Shown here: positions 1 to 7,750 of the stretch, in pieces
How the letters are laid out: each line of letters starts with the position of its first letter
Numbering within the stretch: position 1 is the stretch's first letter
Assembly: GCF_004348895.1 (NCBI RefSeq)
Contig: NZ_RRZK01000019.1
Location: 179,628 to 243,627, forward strand
DNA: 64,000 nt
From: Pseudomonas vancouverensis
GTDB taxonomy: Bacteria; Pseudomonadota; Gammaproteobacteria; Pseudomonadales; Pseudomonadaceae
Reading direction: 5' to 3'
Notes under the pieces: generated by a model
Seen by the model: only the letters and a program-made list of their open reading frames with translations
Databases searched by the model: none
Told to the model about the DNA's origin: nothing
Program-made: the position numbers and the translations under genes

Positions 1-80
1 GGTGGCGGTCCTTGCACAAAGGCGCGCAGTCTACTCAGTTCGTTCAGGCACCAAAAGAGGGCGAAACGCTTTGTAGTAGA

Positions 81-115
81 CGGCTTGCTAGCGAAGGCGT
101 CTTCGCCAACAAGCC
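81..115. repeat. REP-like hairpin downstream of orn
   Basis: An inverted repeat: CGGCTTGCTAGCGAAG on one side and a near-complement CTTCGCCAACAAGCCG on the other, with a short loop. It lies just past the orn stop and could serve as terminator or as a REP element of a family different from the GAGCGAGC elements elsewhere in the window. In bases 1-80 I see no supportable gene. Confidence 0.6.
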
Positions 116-134
116 GGCTCTTACCCTTTGCATA

Positions 135-677
135 TCAAGCCTTGATGAAGTGCTTGCGATAATGCTGCAGCTCGGCGATTGACTCGCGGATGTCGTCCAG
201 AGCCAGGTGGGTGCTGCCCTTCTTGAAGCTGTCACGCACGTCCGGCGCCCAGCGCGCAGCCAGTTCCTTGAGCGTGGAAACGTCGAGGTTGCGGTAATGG
301 AAATAGCTTTCCAGGGATTTCATGTGGGTATAAAGGAAGCGACGGTCCTGGCAGATGCTGTTGCCGCAGATCGGCGACTTGCCCCTCGGCACCCATTTTT
401 CCAGAAAGGCGATGGTCTCGGCTTCAGCCTCGGCCATGCTGATGCGGCTGTCACGCACACGTTGGGTCAGGCCCGAGTTGCCGTGGGTGCGGGTGTTCCA
501 CTCGTCCATGCGTGCGAGCACTTCGTCGCTGTGGTGAATGGCGATCACCGGACCTTCAGCCAGGGTATTCAGCTCACTGTCGGTGACAATGGTGGCCATT
601 TCGATGATGACGTCGTTGTCCGGATCCAGGCCGGTCATTTCCAGGTCGATCCAGATCAGGTTCTGTGGGTTTTGCAT
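135..677 (-). CDS. orn: oligoribonuclease
   Basis: A 3'-to-5' exoribonuclease that degrades 2-5 nt RNAs to mononucleotides; in pseudomonads it is also the main enzyme clearing pGpG, so it closes the c-di-GMP degradation pathway. The 180-residue length is normal for the family. The DEDDh signature is visible: D11 and E13 in WIDLEMTGL, a later Asp in the QDRRFLY segment, and the His/Asp pair near the end (HLALDD). I chose the ATG beginning MQNPQNLIW rather than an in-frame codon six residues upstream, because family members begin there. It is divergent from rsgA across about 107 bp, a pairing also found in PAO1. Confidence 0.95.
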   Translation of the reverse strand: MQNPQNLIWIDLEMTGLDPDNDVIIEMATIVTDSELNTLAEGPVIAIHHSDEVLARMDEWNTRTHGNSGLTQRVRDSRISMAEAEAETIAFLEKWVPRGKSPICGNSICQDRRFLYTHMKSLESYFHYRNLDVSTLKELAARWAPDVRDSFKKGSTHLALDDIRESIAELQHYRKHFIKA

Positions 678-784
678 GTGTCGGCTCCTAGGCAATGCTG
701 CGCAGTTTAGCCTAGGCCGGTGGCCGGGCGTGCTAAACTCGCGGCCGTTTTACCTAATCGCTGCATTCTTGATACGGAACACCC

Positions 785-1816
785 ATGGCCAAACGCCAAC
801 TCAATCGTCGTCAAAACTGGCGCATCGAAAAGATTCAGGGCGAACGCGCTGCCCGCGCCGCCAAACGCGAGTCCTCGGCTGTCGAGGCACTTGAGGGCGG
901 CGACCTGGGCCCGGAACAGCACGGTCTGGTGATCGCGCACTTCGGTGTGCAGGTCGAAGTCGAGGCTCGCGACGGTGAACTGGCCGGTCAGGTGTTTCGT
1001 TGCCACCTGCGCGCCAACCTGCCGGCGCTGGTGACCGGCGATCAGGTGGTCTGGCGTGCCGGCAACCAGGGCATCGGTGTGATCGTCGCGCAACTGCCAC
1101 GCAACACCGAGCTTTGCCGTCCGGACAGCCGTGGACAGCTCAAGCCGGTAGCAGCCAACGTCGACATGATTGTCATCGTCTTCGCCCCGCTGCCCGAGCC
1201 GCACGCCAACCTGATCGACCGTTACCTGGTCGCGGCTGAGCACGCGGGTATCAAGCCGCTGTTGCTACTGAACAAATTCGACCTGATCGACGAAAACAAC
1301 GCGCCAGCGCTCAATGCCCTGCTCGCGGTGTATCGCACCCTGGGTTATCCGGTGCTGGAAGTGTCGGCGCACCACGGCAACGGCATGGAACAGTTGCAGA
1401 AGCAGTTGGACGGGCGCATCAGTGTGTTCGTCGGCCAGTCCGGCGTAGGCAAGTCCTCGCTGGTCAACAGCCTGTTGCCGAACGTCGAAACCCGCGTCGG
1501 CCCGCTGTCCGAGCTGTCGGGCCAGGGCACTCACACGACGACGACCGCGCGTCTGTTCCACTTCCCCGGTGGCGGCGAGCTGATCGACTCCCCGGGTATC
1601 CGCGAGTTCGGCCTGGGTCACGTCAGTCGCGCCGACGTCGAAGCCGGCTTCATCGAGTTCAACGACCTGCTCGGCACCTGCCGCTTCCGCGACTGCAAGC
1701 ACGACCGCGAACCCGGTTGCGCCCTGCTCAAGGCGCTTGAAGACGGCCGTGTGCAACAACAACGCATGAACAGCTATCGCTCGATCATCGCCAGCTTGCC
1801 GGAAAACGGCTACTAA
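785..1816 (+). CDS. rsgA: ribosome small-subunit-dependent GTPase RsgA
   Basis: A circularly permuted GTPase acting in late 30S subunit maturation. From N to C terminus there is an OB-fold region (about 45-110), then the G4 motif NKFD (163-166) placed before the P-loop GQSGVGKS (217-224), then G3 DSPG (268-271). A C-terminal zinc knuckle has C299, C304, H306 and C312. This permuted G4-G1-G3 order is diagnostic. The length of 343 residues is typical. It is followed by a hairpin and then by the TIR/caspase operon on the same strand, which I take to be a separate transcription unit. Confidence 0.96.
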   Translation: MAKRQLNRRQNWRIEKIQGERAARAAKRESSAVEALEGGDLGPEQHGLVIAHFGVQVEVEARDGELAGQVFRCHLRANLPALVTGDQVVWRAGNQGIGVIVAQLPRNTELCRPDSRGQLKPVAANVDMIVIVFAPLPEPHANLIDRYLVAAEHAGIKPLLLLNKFDLIDENNAPALNALLAVYRTLGYPVLEVSAHHGNGMEQLQKQLDGRISVFVGQSGVGKSSLVNSLLPNVETRVGPLSELSGQGTHTTTTARLFHFPGGGELIDSPGIREFGLGHVSRADVEAGFIEFNDLLGTCRFRDCKHDREPGCALLKALEDGRVQQQRMNSYRSIIASLPENGY

Positions 1817-1833
1817 ACAGCCCCATCGACCGC

Positions 1834-1853
1834 ACCGCCTCAAGCGAGGCGGT
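1834..1853 (+). terminator. hairpin after rsgA, possible terminator
   Basis: A perfect 8-bp stem (ACCGCCTC / GAGGCGGT) with a 4-nt loop, 17 nt past the rsgA stop. There is no clean U-run behind it, so termination here is an inference. Confidence 0.4.
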
Positions 1854-1948
1854 CGGTGGCAGGATTTCCCCTCCACTTAAACATCAGAGATTTCTGTAAG
1901 GCGCCCGCACGCGCTCTTGTAGGACATTTCTCTTTCCACTCCGCCCCC

Positions 1949-1976
1949 TTGTGGCCGCCCTGCAATCGCCTAATTT
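1949..1976 (+). promoter_or_regulatory. candidate sigma70 promoter for the TIR-caspase operon
   Basis: TTGTGG and TAATTT hexamers are 16 bp apart, about 40 bp before the first TIR start codon. Both match consensus only partly. They are the best pair I see in the gap between rsgA and the operon. Confidence 0.25.
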
Positions 1977-2015
1977 CAAACCCTCTTCGCACAGCTGCGA
2001 CACCGAGGGATCCCC

Positions 2016-2423
2016 ATGCAAACCTACCACCTGTTCATCAGCCACTCGTGGACCTACTCCGATGCCCACGACAAGCTGGTGAAAATGCTCACCGCCCACC
2101 CGACTTTTACCTTCAAGAATTTCTCGGTGCCGACGCACAACCCGATAGTCGGAGCACAAACCGACAAACAACTCATCGACGCCATTGAAAACAAAATCCG
2201 CCCCTGCTCTGCCGTACTGATCATGGCCGGGATGTATTCCACCTACAGCAAGTGGATCAACAAGGAAATCGAAATCGCCAAGCGCATGGGCAAGGTGATC
2301 GTCGCGATCAAACCGTTCGGTGCCGAGCGAATTTCCACGGTGGTGCGTGATGCGGCGCATGCCGAATGCGCCTGGAATACCAACAGCATCGTCAATGCGA
2401 TTCGCCAGCATACGGCGGTGTAA
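2016..2423 (+). CDS. ThsB-like TIR-domain protein (DUF1863/PF08937 type)
   Basis: A 135-residue protein that is almost entirely one TIR-like domain. It opens with the TIR beta-A signature FISHSW (7-12). It carries a YSKWINKEIEIA segment in which E84 is at the position of the catalytic glutamate of NAD-cleaving TIRs, followed by a hydrophobic strand KVIVAIKPF. This pattern is that of Thoeris ThsB proteins, which turn NAD+ into cyclic ADP-ribose isomers on phage infection; the family assignment is by eye. An RBS GAGGGA sits 5 nt before the ATG. It is the first gene of a tight three-gene operon: its stop is 2 nt before the caspase start, so the two are probably translationally coupled. Proposed role: phage sensor and signal synthase. 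It could instead act in a general stress response. Confidence 0.85.
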   Translation: MQTYHLFISHSWTYSDAHDKLVKMLTAHPTFTFKNFSVPTHNPIVGAQTDKQLIDAIENKIRPCSAVLIMAGMYSTYSKWINKEIEIAKRMGKVIVAIKPFGAERISTVVRDAAHAECAWNTNSIVNAIRQHTAV

Positions 2424-2425
2424 TC

Positions 2426-3385
2426 ATGCGCAAGGGACTGTTTATCGGTATTAATCACTACGAACATATCACCCCGTTAAGCGGTTGCAGCAACGACGCC
2501 ATGGCCATGGCATCCGTGCTGAAAACCGACGCCAATGGCGATCCCAACTTCAAGAACCTGGTGCTGACTTCTGCTGAGGACTATCTGAGTCGGGAAAGAC
2601 TCGAAGATCAGATACGCGATCTGTTTTCCGGAGATTGCAACGTGGCGCTGTTGTACTTCGCCGGTCATGGCAGCTTTGACAGCGATACCGACGAAGGCAT
2701 GCTGGTCCCGCAGGACTACAGGACAGCCAAGGATGGCATCCGCATCAGCGATATCCTGAACTGGGCGACCAAAGCGACGAAGATCAAGAACAAGGTGATC
2801 ATTCTCGACTGCTGCCAGAGCGGCTCCGCGGGGGAAGTGCGTGCGCTGCGCAGCGAAAGCAGCGTGGTTGGCGAGGGCCTGACCATTCTCACGGCGTGCA
2901 AAAAGGAACAACCGGCGATGGAAGGCGCCGGACACGGTGTCTTTACAGGATTGCTGCTTCAGGCGCTGCATGGCGGTGCAGCGAATATCCTCGGCAAAAT
3001 CACCCCGGGCAGCCTTTACTCGTTCGTCGACAATGCCCTCGACGCCTGGGAACAACGCCCGGTGTTCAAGACCAATGTCTCGCAATTCATTTCGCTGCGC
3101 GAAGTCTCGCCACTGATTCCCAAGGAAATATTGCGCAAACTGCCCGAGTGGTTTGCCGAAGCAGAATCGATCTACCCCCTCGCCCCGAGCTTCGAGCCCA
3201 CCGAACCAGACTTTAACCCGGAACAGGGCGAAGTCTTCGCTCAACTGCAAAAGTGCAACCGCCATAGCCTGGTCGAACCGGTGGACGCCGAGCACATGTA
3301 CTACGCCGCCATCCAGTCCAGCGGCTGCCGCCTCACCGCCCTCGGTGCCTACTACCGCGAACTCGCGATCAAGGGACATTTCTGA
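2426..3385 (+). CDS. caspase-like protease (peptidase C14 family)
   Basis: A 319-residue protein with an N-terminal caspase/metacaspase fold (about 1-225). The start MRKGLFIGINHY is the family's first strand, YFAGHG supplies the catalytic His (H81), and LDCCQSGSAGE supplies the catalytic Cys (C130) after Asp128. A later strand (GLTILTACKKEQPA) and a glycine-rich loop fit the p10-like part. No signal peptide or membrane segment is present, so it should be cytoplasmic. Residues about 230-319 form a separate tail, ending in a compact Cys/Leu-rich helical segment that could be a small winged-helix or ligand-sensing module. The ATG chosen sits 2 nt after the preceding TIR stop; an upstream in-frame codon would overlap that gene. 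Flanked by two TIR genes, it is most simply read as the effector of a TIR-signalled defence system. Its substrate cannot be told from sequence. Confidence 0.88.
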   Translation: MRKGLFIGINHYEHITPLSGCSNDAMAMASVLKTDANGDPNFKNLVLTSAEDYLSRERLEDQIRDLFSGDCNVALLYFAGHGSFDSDTDEGMLVPQDYRTAKDGIRISDILNWATKATKIKNKVIILDCCQSGSAGEVRALRSESSVVGEGLTILTACKKEQPAMEGAGHGVFTGLLLQALHGGAANILGKITPGSLYSFVDNALDAWEQRPVFKTNVSQFISLREVSPLIPKEILRKLPEWFAEAESIYPLAPSFEPTEPDFNPEQGEVFAQLQKCNRHSLVEPVDAEHMYYAAIQSSGCRLTALGAYYRELAIKGHF

Positions 3386-3876
3386 TGCCAGTGTTTATCA
3401 GCTACCGCCACATGGACCGCGCCCACGCGATCCACATCAACACGCGCCTGATGCAGGCCAACATCCGGACCTACCTCGACGTACTGGACCCCGAATCCCA
3501 GACCACTGAAGACATCACCGGGGTGATCACCCGCAACATCAGTGAATGCACGCACCTGCTGGCGGTGGTGTCGGAAAGAACCGCGCAGTCCTGGTGGGTG
3601 CCGTTCGAAATCGGCGAGGCGACCATCACCCACCGACGCATCTGCTCGTTCAAGACGGGCCCGACAGAACTGCCGCTGTACCTCGACAAATGGCCGAAGC
3701 TCAGCAGCGATCGGGATATCGAGTTCTTCATTGACGCTTATCGCAATGAAGTTACCCACAAGCGTTCGATGTCACTGGAGTCCATACACGGCAGCGAATC
3801 AGCCCGCAGCTACAACAGAAGCAACGCCGATCACTTCCACGCCGACCTCAAGGCTCGAGTCCTGCGCGGCTTTTGA
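3385..3876 (+). CDS. TIR-domain protein (TIR_2 type)
   Basis: A second TIR protein, 163 residues, clearly different from the first. It begins at once with PVFISYRHMD (TIR box 1) and has the AQSWWVPFEIGEA motif, where E75 corresponds to the NADase glutamate. Its ATG shares one base with the caspase stop (TGATG), so translation is coupled. Residues about 120-163 are a polar tail without recognisable domain. It may be a second NADase/cyclase with a different trigger, or an adaptor for the caspase. The operon ends 16 nt later in a strong terminator. Confidence 0.85.
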   Translation: MPVFISYRHMDRAHAIHINTRLMQANIRTYLDVLDPESQTTEDITGVITRNISECTHLLAVVSERTAQSWWVPFEIGEATITHRRICSFKTGPTELPLYLDKWPKLSSDRDIEFFIDAYRNEVTHKRSMSLESIHGSESARSYNRSNADHFHADLKARVLRGF

Positions 3877-3893
3877 CGTAAAGGACGCCAACA

Positions 3894-3921
3894 AAAAAGC
3901 CGACATCGCTGTCGGCTTTTT
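3894..3921. terminator. bidirectional rho-independent terminator
   Basis: An 11-bp stem AAAAAGCCGAC / GTCGGCTTTTT around a 6-nt loop. It has U-runs in both directions, so it serves both the TIR-caspase operon and the convergent motB. Confidence 0.9.
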
Positions 3922-3927
3922 GTTGGG

Positions 3928-4989
3928 TCACTGCTTCGGCGTCTCAGCCGCTTTGGCCGGCTCGCCCGGTTTGGGTACCGGGTCGTCGAACAGGTTCAGC
4001 CGCTCGCGCAACTCGTGGGCCGGCAAGGGTTCCTTGTCCGCCGGTAACGCATTCGGATCGACCGGCACAGCGGGTGCTCCTGGCGTTGCGGCCGGTGCAG
4101 CCGAACCTTGCGGCGCTTCGGTTGCAGGTGCCGGTTCCGCCCCTTGCGAGCCTTCGATGGCGCGCTGGGCTTTCTTGGTCAGGACCACGATATCGATACG
4201 ACGGTTGACCGGGTTGAACGGATGCTCGCGGTCAAACAGTGCGGACGAGGCATAACCGACCACCCGCGCCACCTGCGCATCCGGATAGCTGCCGGCCACC
4301 AGCGCACGCCGTGCGGCGTTGGCCCGGTTGGCCGAAAGCTCCCAGTTACCGAAGTCACCGGTGCCGGTGTACGGCTTGGCGTCGGTATGGCCGCTGATGC
4401 TGATCTTGTTCGGCACCGCTTTGATGGTGTCGGCCATGGCCAGCAGGATGTCCTCGAAATACGGCTTCAGACGCGCACTGCCGGAATCGAACATCGGCCG
4501 GTTCTCCGCGTCCATGATCTGGATGCGCAGGCCGTCCGGAGTGATTTCAAACGAAATCTGATCCTTGAATTTCTGCAGTTGCGGGTTCTCTTCAACCTTG
4601 TTTTGCAGCTCTTGCAGCAACAGTTCAAGACGTTCTTTCTCGACCTGCTCGGCCATACCTTCGACTTGATCGGTATCGACGGTCACTTTGTCCGGCTGTG
4701 GCTGCGACTTCACCTCGGGGTTGAGGGTGTTTTCCGGCGCCAGGGTCGGCGTACCGCCCAGATCGATGATGTAGGGCGTACCGCTTTCGGAAAAGCCGAT
4801 CGGGTCCTTGAAGTAGCCGGCGATGGCGATCTTCTGTTCCGGCGTGGCGGTGGACAGCAGCCACAACACAAGAAAGAACGCCATCATCGCCGTGGCGAAG
4901 TCGGCGAAGGCGATTTTCCAGGCGCCCCCGTGATGCCCGCCGGCGATGCGCTTGACGCGCTTGATGATTATCGGCTGGTTATTTTCCAT
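3928..4989 (-). CDS. motB: flagellar stator protein MotB
   Basis: Inner-membrane stator subunit that couples ion flow to flagellar rotation. A short cytoplasmic N terminus is followed by one membrane segment (about 28-46, FADFATAMMAFFLVLWLL) whose D30 is at the ion-binding aspartate position. A periplasmic linker follows, then an OmpA-like peptidoglycan-binding domain with SISGHTDAKPY and a downstream NRRIDIVVL strand. The Pro/Ala-rich C-terminal tail of about 70 residues is longer than in E. coli but usual in pseudomonads. At 353 residues it is full length. It follows motA on the minus strand after 162 bp containing a large inverted repeat. Confidence 0.95.
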   Translation of the reverse strand: MENNQPIIIKRVKRIAGGHHGGAWKIAFADFATAMMAFFLVLWLLSTATPEQKIAIAGYFKDPIGFSESGTPYIIDLGGTPTLAPENTLNPEVKSQPQPDKVTVDTDQVEGMAEQVEKERLELLLQELQNKVEENPQLQKFKDQISFEITPDGLRIQIMDAENRPMFDSGSARLKPYFEDILLAMADTIKAVPNKISISGHTDAKPYTGTGDFGNWELSANRANAARRALVAGSYPDAQVARVVGYASSALFDREHPFNPVNRRIDIVVLTKKAQRAIEGSQGAEPAPATEAPQGSAAPAATPGAPAVPVDPNALPADKEPLPAHELRERLNLFDDPVPKPGEPAKAAETPKQ

Positions 4990-5015
4990 TGAGAGTGCTC
5001 TGTCTCACAAATACT

Positions 5016-5132
5016 GTTCCTTTTTGACGGTGCCTGTTGTCGCCATACTGCGTTGCCGCTCCTCGCCATAGCGCGCTATGACTCGTCGCGGCGCCTTGTC
5101 CGGCAACAGCAGTCACTCGCCAAAAAAGGAAC
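5016..5132. repeat. 117-bp imperfect inverted repeat between motA and motB
   Basis: The outer ends are GTTCCTTTTTG and CAAAAAAGGAAC, and the centre is a perfect palindrome CATAGCGCGCTATG (5067-5080). The two ends are symmetric about this centre to within one base, and the intervening arms match only partly. It fills most of the motA-motB gap, so the transcript could fold a long hairpin here. It may be a REP/MITE-type intergenic element or a regulator of the MotA:MotB ratio. Confidence 0.7.
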
Positions 5133-5151
5133 GTATTTGCGAAACAAAGCA

Positions 5152-6003
5152 CTATCGACCACGAACCGCTTGTTCCAGCTCGGCGAAGCTTGGACGGTGC
5201 GCCGGGTACAGCACCTTGCGCCCGAACTCCACGGCCAGCGATGGCGGCATGCCGGAAGCCGAAGCCACCAGCGAAGCCTTGATGGCTTCATAAACGTTCA
5301 ACTCTTCCTTGGCATCGTGAGCCAGGGAATGGGCCAACGGGCCGAAGAATCCGTAAGCCGCGAGAATACCGAAGAAGGTACCGACCAGTGCCGCACCCAC
5401 ATGCAGGCCGATGGACTTCTGGTCGCCTTCACCCAGGGAGGCCATGGTCACCACGATACCCAATACCGCCGCGACAATACCGAAGCCGGGCATGGCGTCG
5501 GCGATGCCGTTGACCGCATGGGATGGGTGTTCCAGGTCTTCCTTGAGACTGTACAGCTCCATGTCGAACAGGCCTTCCAGCTCATGGGGAGCCATGTTGC
5601 CGGAGGACATGATGCGCAGGTAGTCGCAGATGAATGCGGTCATGCGCTCATCTTTCAGGACGGTCGGGTATTTCGCGAAGATCGGGCTCGCGGCGGCATC
5701 TTCGATATCGCCTTCAATGGCCATCATGCCTTCGCGACGGCTCTTGTTGAGGATCTCGTAGATCAGGCCCAGCACTTCCAGGTAGAAGGCGTGGCTGAAG
5801 CGCGAGCTGAACATGCTCAAGGATTTCTTGAGCACGTGCATAGTCATGTAGCCGGGGTTGGCCTGCAGGAAAGCACCCAGTGCCGCACCACCGATGATCA
5901 TCACCTCGAAAGGCTGGATCAGGGCGGCAATCTTGCCGTGGGAGAGCACGTATCCGCCGAGCACGCTCGCGAATACGACGATGATGCCGATAATTTTAGC
6001 CAT
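5152..6003 (-). CDS. motA: flagellar stator protein MotA
   Basis: Four-helix inner-membrane stator subunit that forms the ion channel with MotB and contacts the FliG rotor. It starts with a hydrophobic helix (MAKIIGIIVVFASVLGGYVL). It has a large cytoplasmic loop with conserved basic and acidic residues (EGMMAIEGDIED region) and two more C-terminal helices (AMPGFGIVAAVLGIVVTMA and VGAALVGTFFGILAAYGF). The length of 283 residues is standard. I rejected a start 26 codons upstream because the family begins at MAKIIG. It is divergent from the HDOD gene. Confidence 0.95.
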   Translation of the reverse strand: MAKIIGIIVVFASVLGGYVLSHGKIAALIQPFEVMIIGGAALGAFLQANPGYMTMHVLKKSLSMFSSRFSHAFYLEVLGLIYEILNKSRREGMMAIEGDIEDAAASPIFAKYPTVLKDERMTAFICDYLRIMSSGNMAPHELEGLFDMELYSLKEDLEHPSHAVNGIADAMPGFGIVAAVLGIVVTMASLGEGDQKSIGLHVGAALVGTFFGILAAYGFFGPLAHSLAHDAKEELNVYEAIKASLVASASGMPPSLAVEFGRKVLYPAHRPSFAELEQAVRGR

Positions 6004-6169
6004 AGGTAGGAAAGTACTTACTGAGTCGGGTTCAAGGTCATATTCGGAAGTTAAAAAATCTCTTCTTCTACTTATCGGCAAAACTGCGCCAGACTATAGC
6101 CAGTTCAGGCGAAAAGCTAATTTGACCCCATCCGGGCACAGGTAATGTTGACAATGATCGCCTCCCACC

Positions 6170-7708
6170 ATGGTTAACGAAACGAACGTCCCAACACCAA
6201 AACCCTCAACACTCGAAGGCTGGGTCAAGCTTCTCGATGGCGTGCGCCTGCCCGTTCCGCAGGCCAGCCACGACCGGGTCTGCAAGGCCATCCGCGATAA
6301 TCGCAGCTCATTGCGCGACATCGCCGAGCTGATGCAAGGCAGCCCAGCGCTTGCTTTGAGCGTTATCCGTGAAGCCAATCGGCACAGCCATGCCGGCATG
6401 ACCGAGCCTGCGGAAAACCTCGAGGTGGCGATCAATCGCCTTGGTTTGAAGCGCACCGAAGAACTGCTCGCACGCCTGCCGGCCGAACCTGAGGCCGAGA
6501 TTCCCAAGGCTTTGCGCCAGCTGCAGTTGATCAGTCAGCACGCCACGCAGCAGGCCAACGGTTTTTTTGCCAGCCGCCTGGCGCGGCTGTGGCAGGACAT
6601 CCATTGGGGCAGCCTGTTGTTTTTGTCGCCGTTGTGGCCGCTGGCCCTAACCCATCCGAAGCTGCTCGAAGAGTGGGAGCTGCGGGTCATCCACAAAGGC
6701 GAGTCGGCACGCAAAGTCGAGAAACAACTGTTCGGCGTACGCCTGCTGGAGATCGGCCAGGCGCTGGTGGATATCTGGCGTCTGCCGATCTGGGTGCAGC
6801 AGGGTTATCGATTGCTGCTCACTGAACAGCGGGAACTGGTGAAAGTTCTGCGCATTGCCCGTGACAGCGAACACCCGTTGCGTCAGCAGAACCGCCTGGA
6901 TGACGACCCGGACCTGCGTCGCTGGCTCAATCAGCCGGCCAACACCGTGTTGCTGGCCAATGGCCTTGCGCTGTCGGCGCAACAGGCCTGGGACAGCCCG
7001 CACAGCCAGCGCTGGCAGTACCTGACCAGTCTTTACCTGCAAATTCCGATGGAAGAAGTGCAGCAACAACTGCATCAGCAAGCGGCCAACAGCGCTCGCC
7101 ATCACGCTATGTCCGACCTCTGGCACCCCGCCGAATCACTGATCTGGCCGTGGGGCATGAACCGTATCCACGCAGGGTTATTGCCAGCGGCGGCGCCCAG
7201 TGCAGAAGAGCTGGCGAAGTGGCGCAAGCAATGCGCCGAGCTACTCGTCGAGCCAAGTCGGTTCACCAATGCCATGCACCTGACCATCGCCGCCCGCGAC
7301 GCGCTGGTGGCGTGTGGCATGCGTCGGGTGATGATCCTGATGGCCGATCGCACCCATGCCAATCTGCGGGTACACCAGACCGCCGGGTTGCCGAAGGAAG
7401 CGGCCGGACTGAATTTCGTGGTCAGTCAGAGCACGGTGTTACAGCGCCTGCTGGCCCAACAGGCGCAGGTACGTTTGACCCCGAGCAACAACGCGCAGTT
7501 TTCCGCGCTGCTGCCCAACAGCCTGCGCTCGCAGTTCAACGGCGAACACCTGCTGCTGCGTTCACTGGTCAACAATGGTCGGGTGATCATGATTGTCGTG
7601 GCCGATCAGGGCGGCAGCCAGTTTTCGGAGATCACCGTGCAAGCCTTCGGTAAAACCGCGCAGTGCATCGAAAAGGCCTTGCACAGCTTTAGCACCCGAG
7701 GCCAATGA
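6170..7708 (+). CDS. HDOD-domain protein
   Basis: A 512-residue cytoplasmic protein with an N-terminal HDOD region, recognisable from the LPVPQAS opening and the segment RDIAELMQGSPALALSVIREAN (an HDOD-type helix pair) followed by an AINRLG motif. HDOD proteins are HD-fold regulators that usually lack the metal-binding HD pair and act in signalling. The C-terminal portion (about 350-505) resembles a GAF-like sensory fold by its pattern of strands, but this is uncertain. In PAO1 the orthologue occupies the same place next to motA. No strong Shine-Dalgarno precedes the ATG. The target process is unknown; stator or motility control is only suggested by position. Confidence 0.8.
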   Translation: MVNETNVPTPKPSTLEGWVKLLDGVRLPVPQASHDRVCKAIRDNRSSLRDIAELMQGSPALALSVIREANRHSHAGMTEPAENLEVAINRLGLKRTEELLARLPAEPEAEIPKALRQLQLISQHATQQANGFFASRLARLWQDIHWGSLLFLSPLWPLALTHPKLLEEWELRVIHKGESARKVEKQLFGVRLLEIGQALVDIWRLPIWVQQGYRLLLTEQRELVKVLRIARDSEHPLRQQNRLDDDPDLRRWLNQPANTVLLANGLALSAQQAWDSPHSQRWQYLTSLYLQIPMEEVQQQLHQQAANSARHHAMSDLWHPAESLIWPWGMNRIHAGLLPAAAPSAEELAKWRKQCAELLVEPSRFTNAMHLTIAARDALVACGMRRVMILMADRTHANLRVHQTAGLPKEAAGLNFVVSQSTVLQRLLAQQAQVRLTPSNNAQFSALLPNSLRSQFNGEHLLLRSLVNNGRVIMIVVADQGGSQFSEITVQAFGKTAQCIEKALHSFSTRGQ

Positions 7709-7750
7709 CCCTGCGCTACAATCCTCCCTTTTGTGCCCTGGAGACCTCAC

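Noticed and set aside
44..235. 63-codon frame at the left edge
   Set aside because: It overlaps the end of orn and a REP-like hairpin; low-complexity translation.
1817..3927. Genomic island or prophage remnant around the TIR-caspase genes
   Set aside because: No integrase, tRNA, attachment repeat or phage gene is visible; only the three defence-like genes are inserted.
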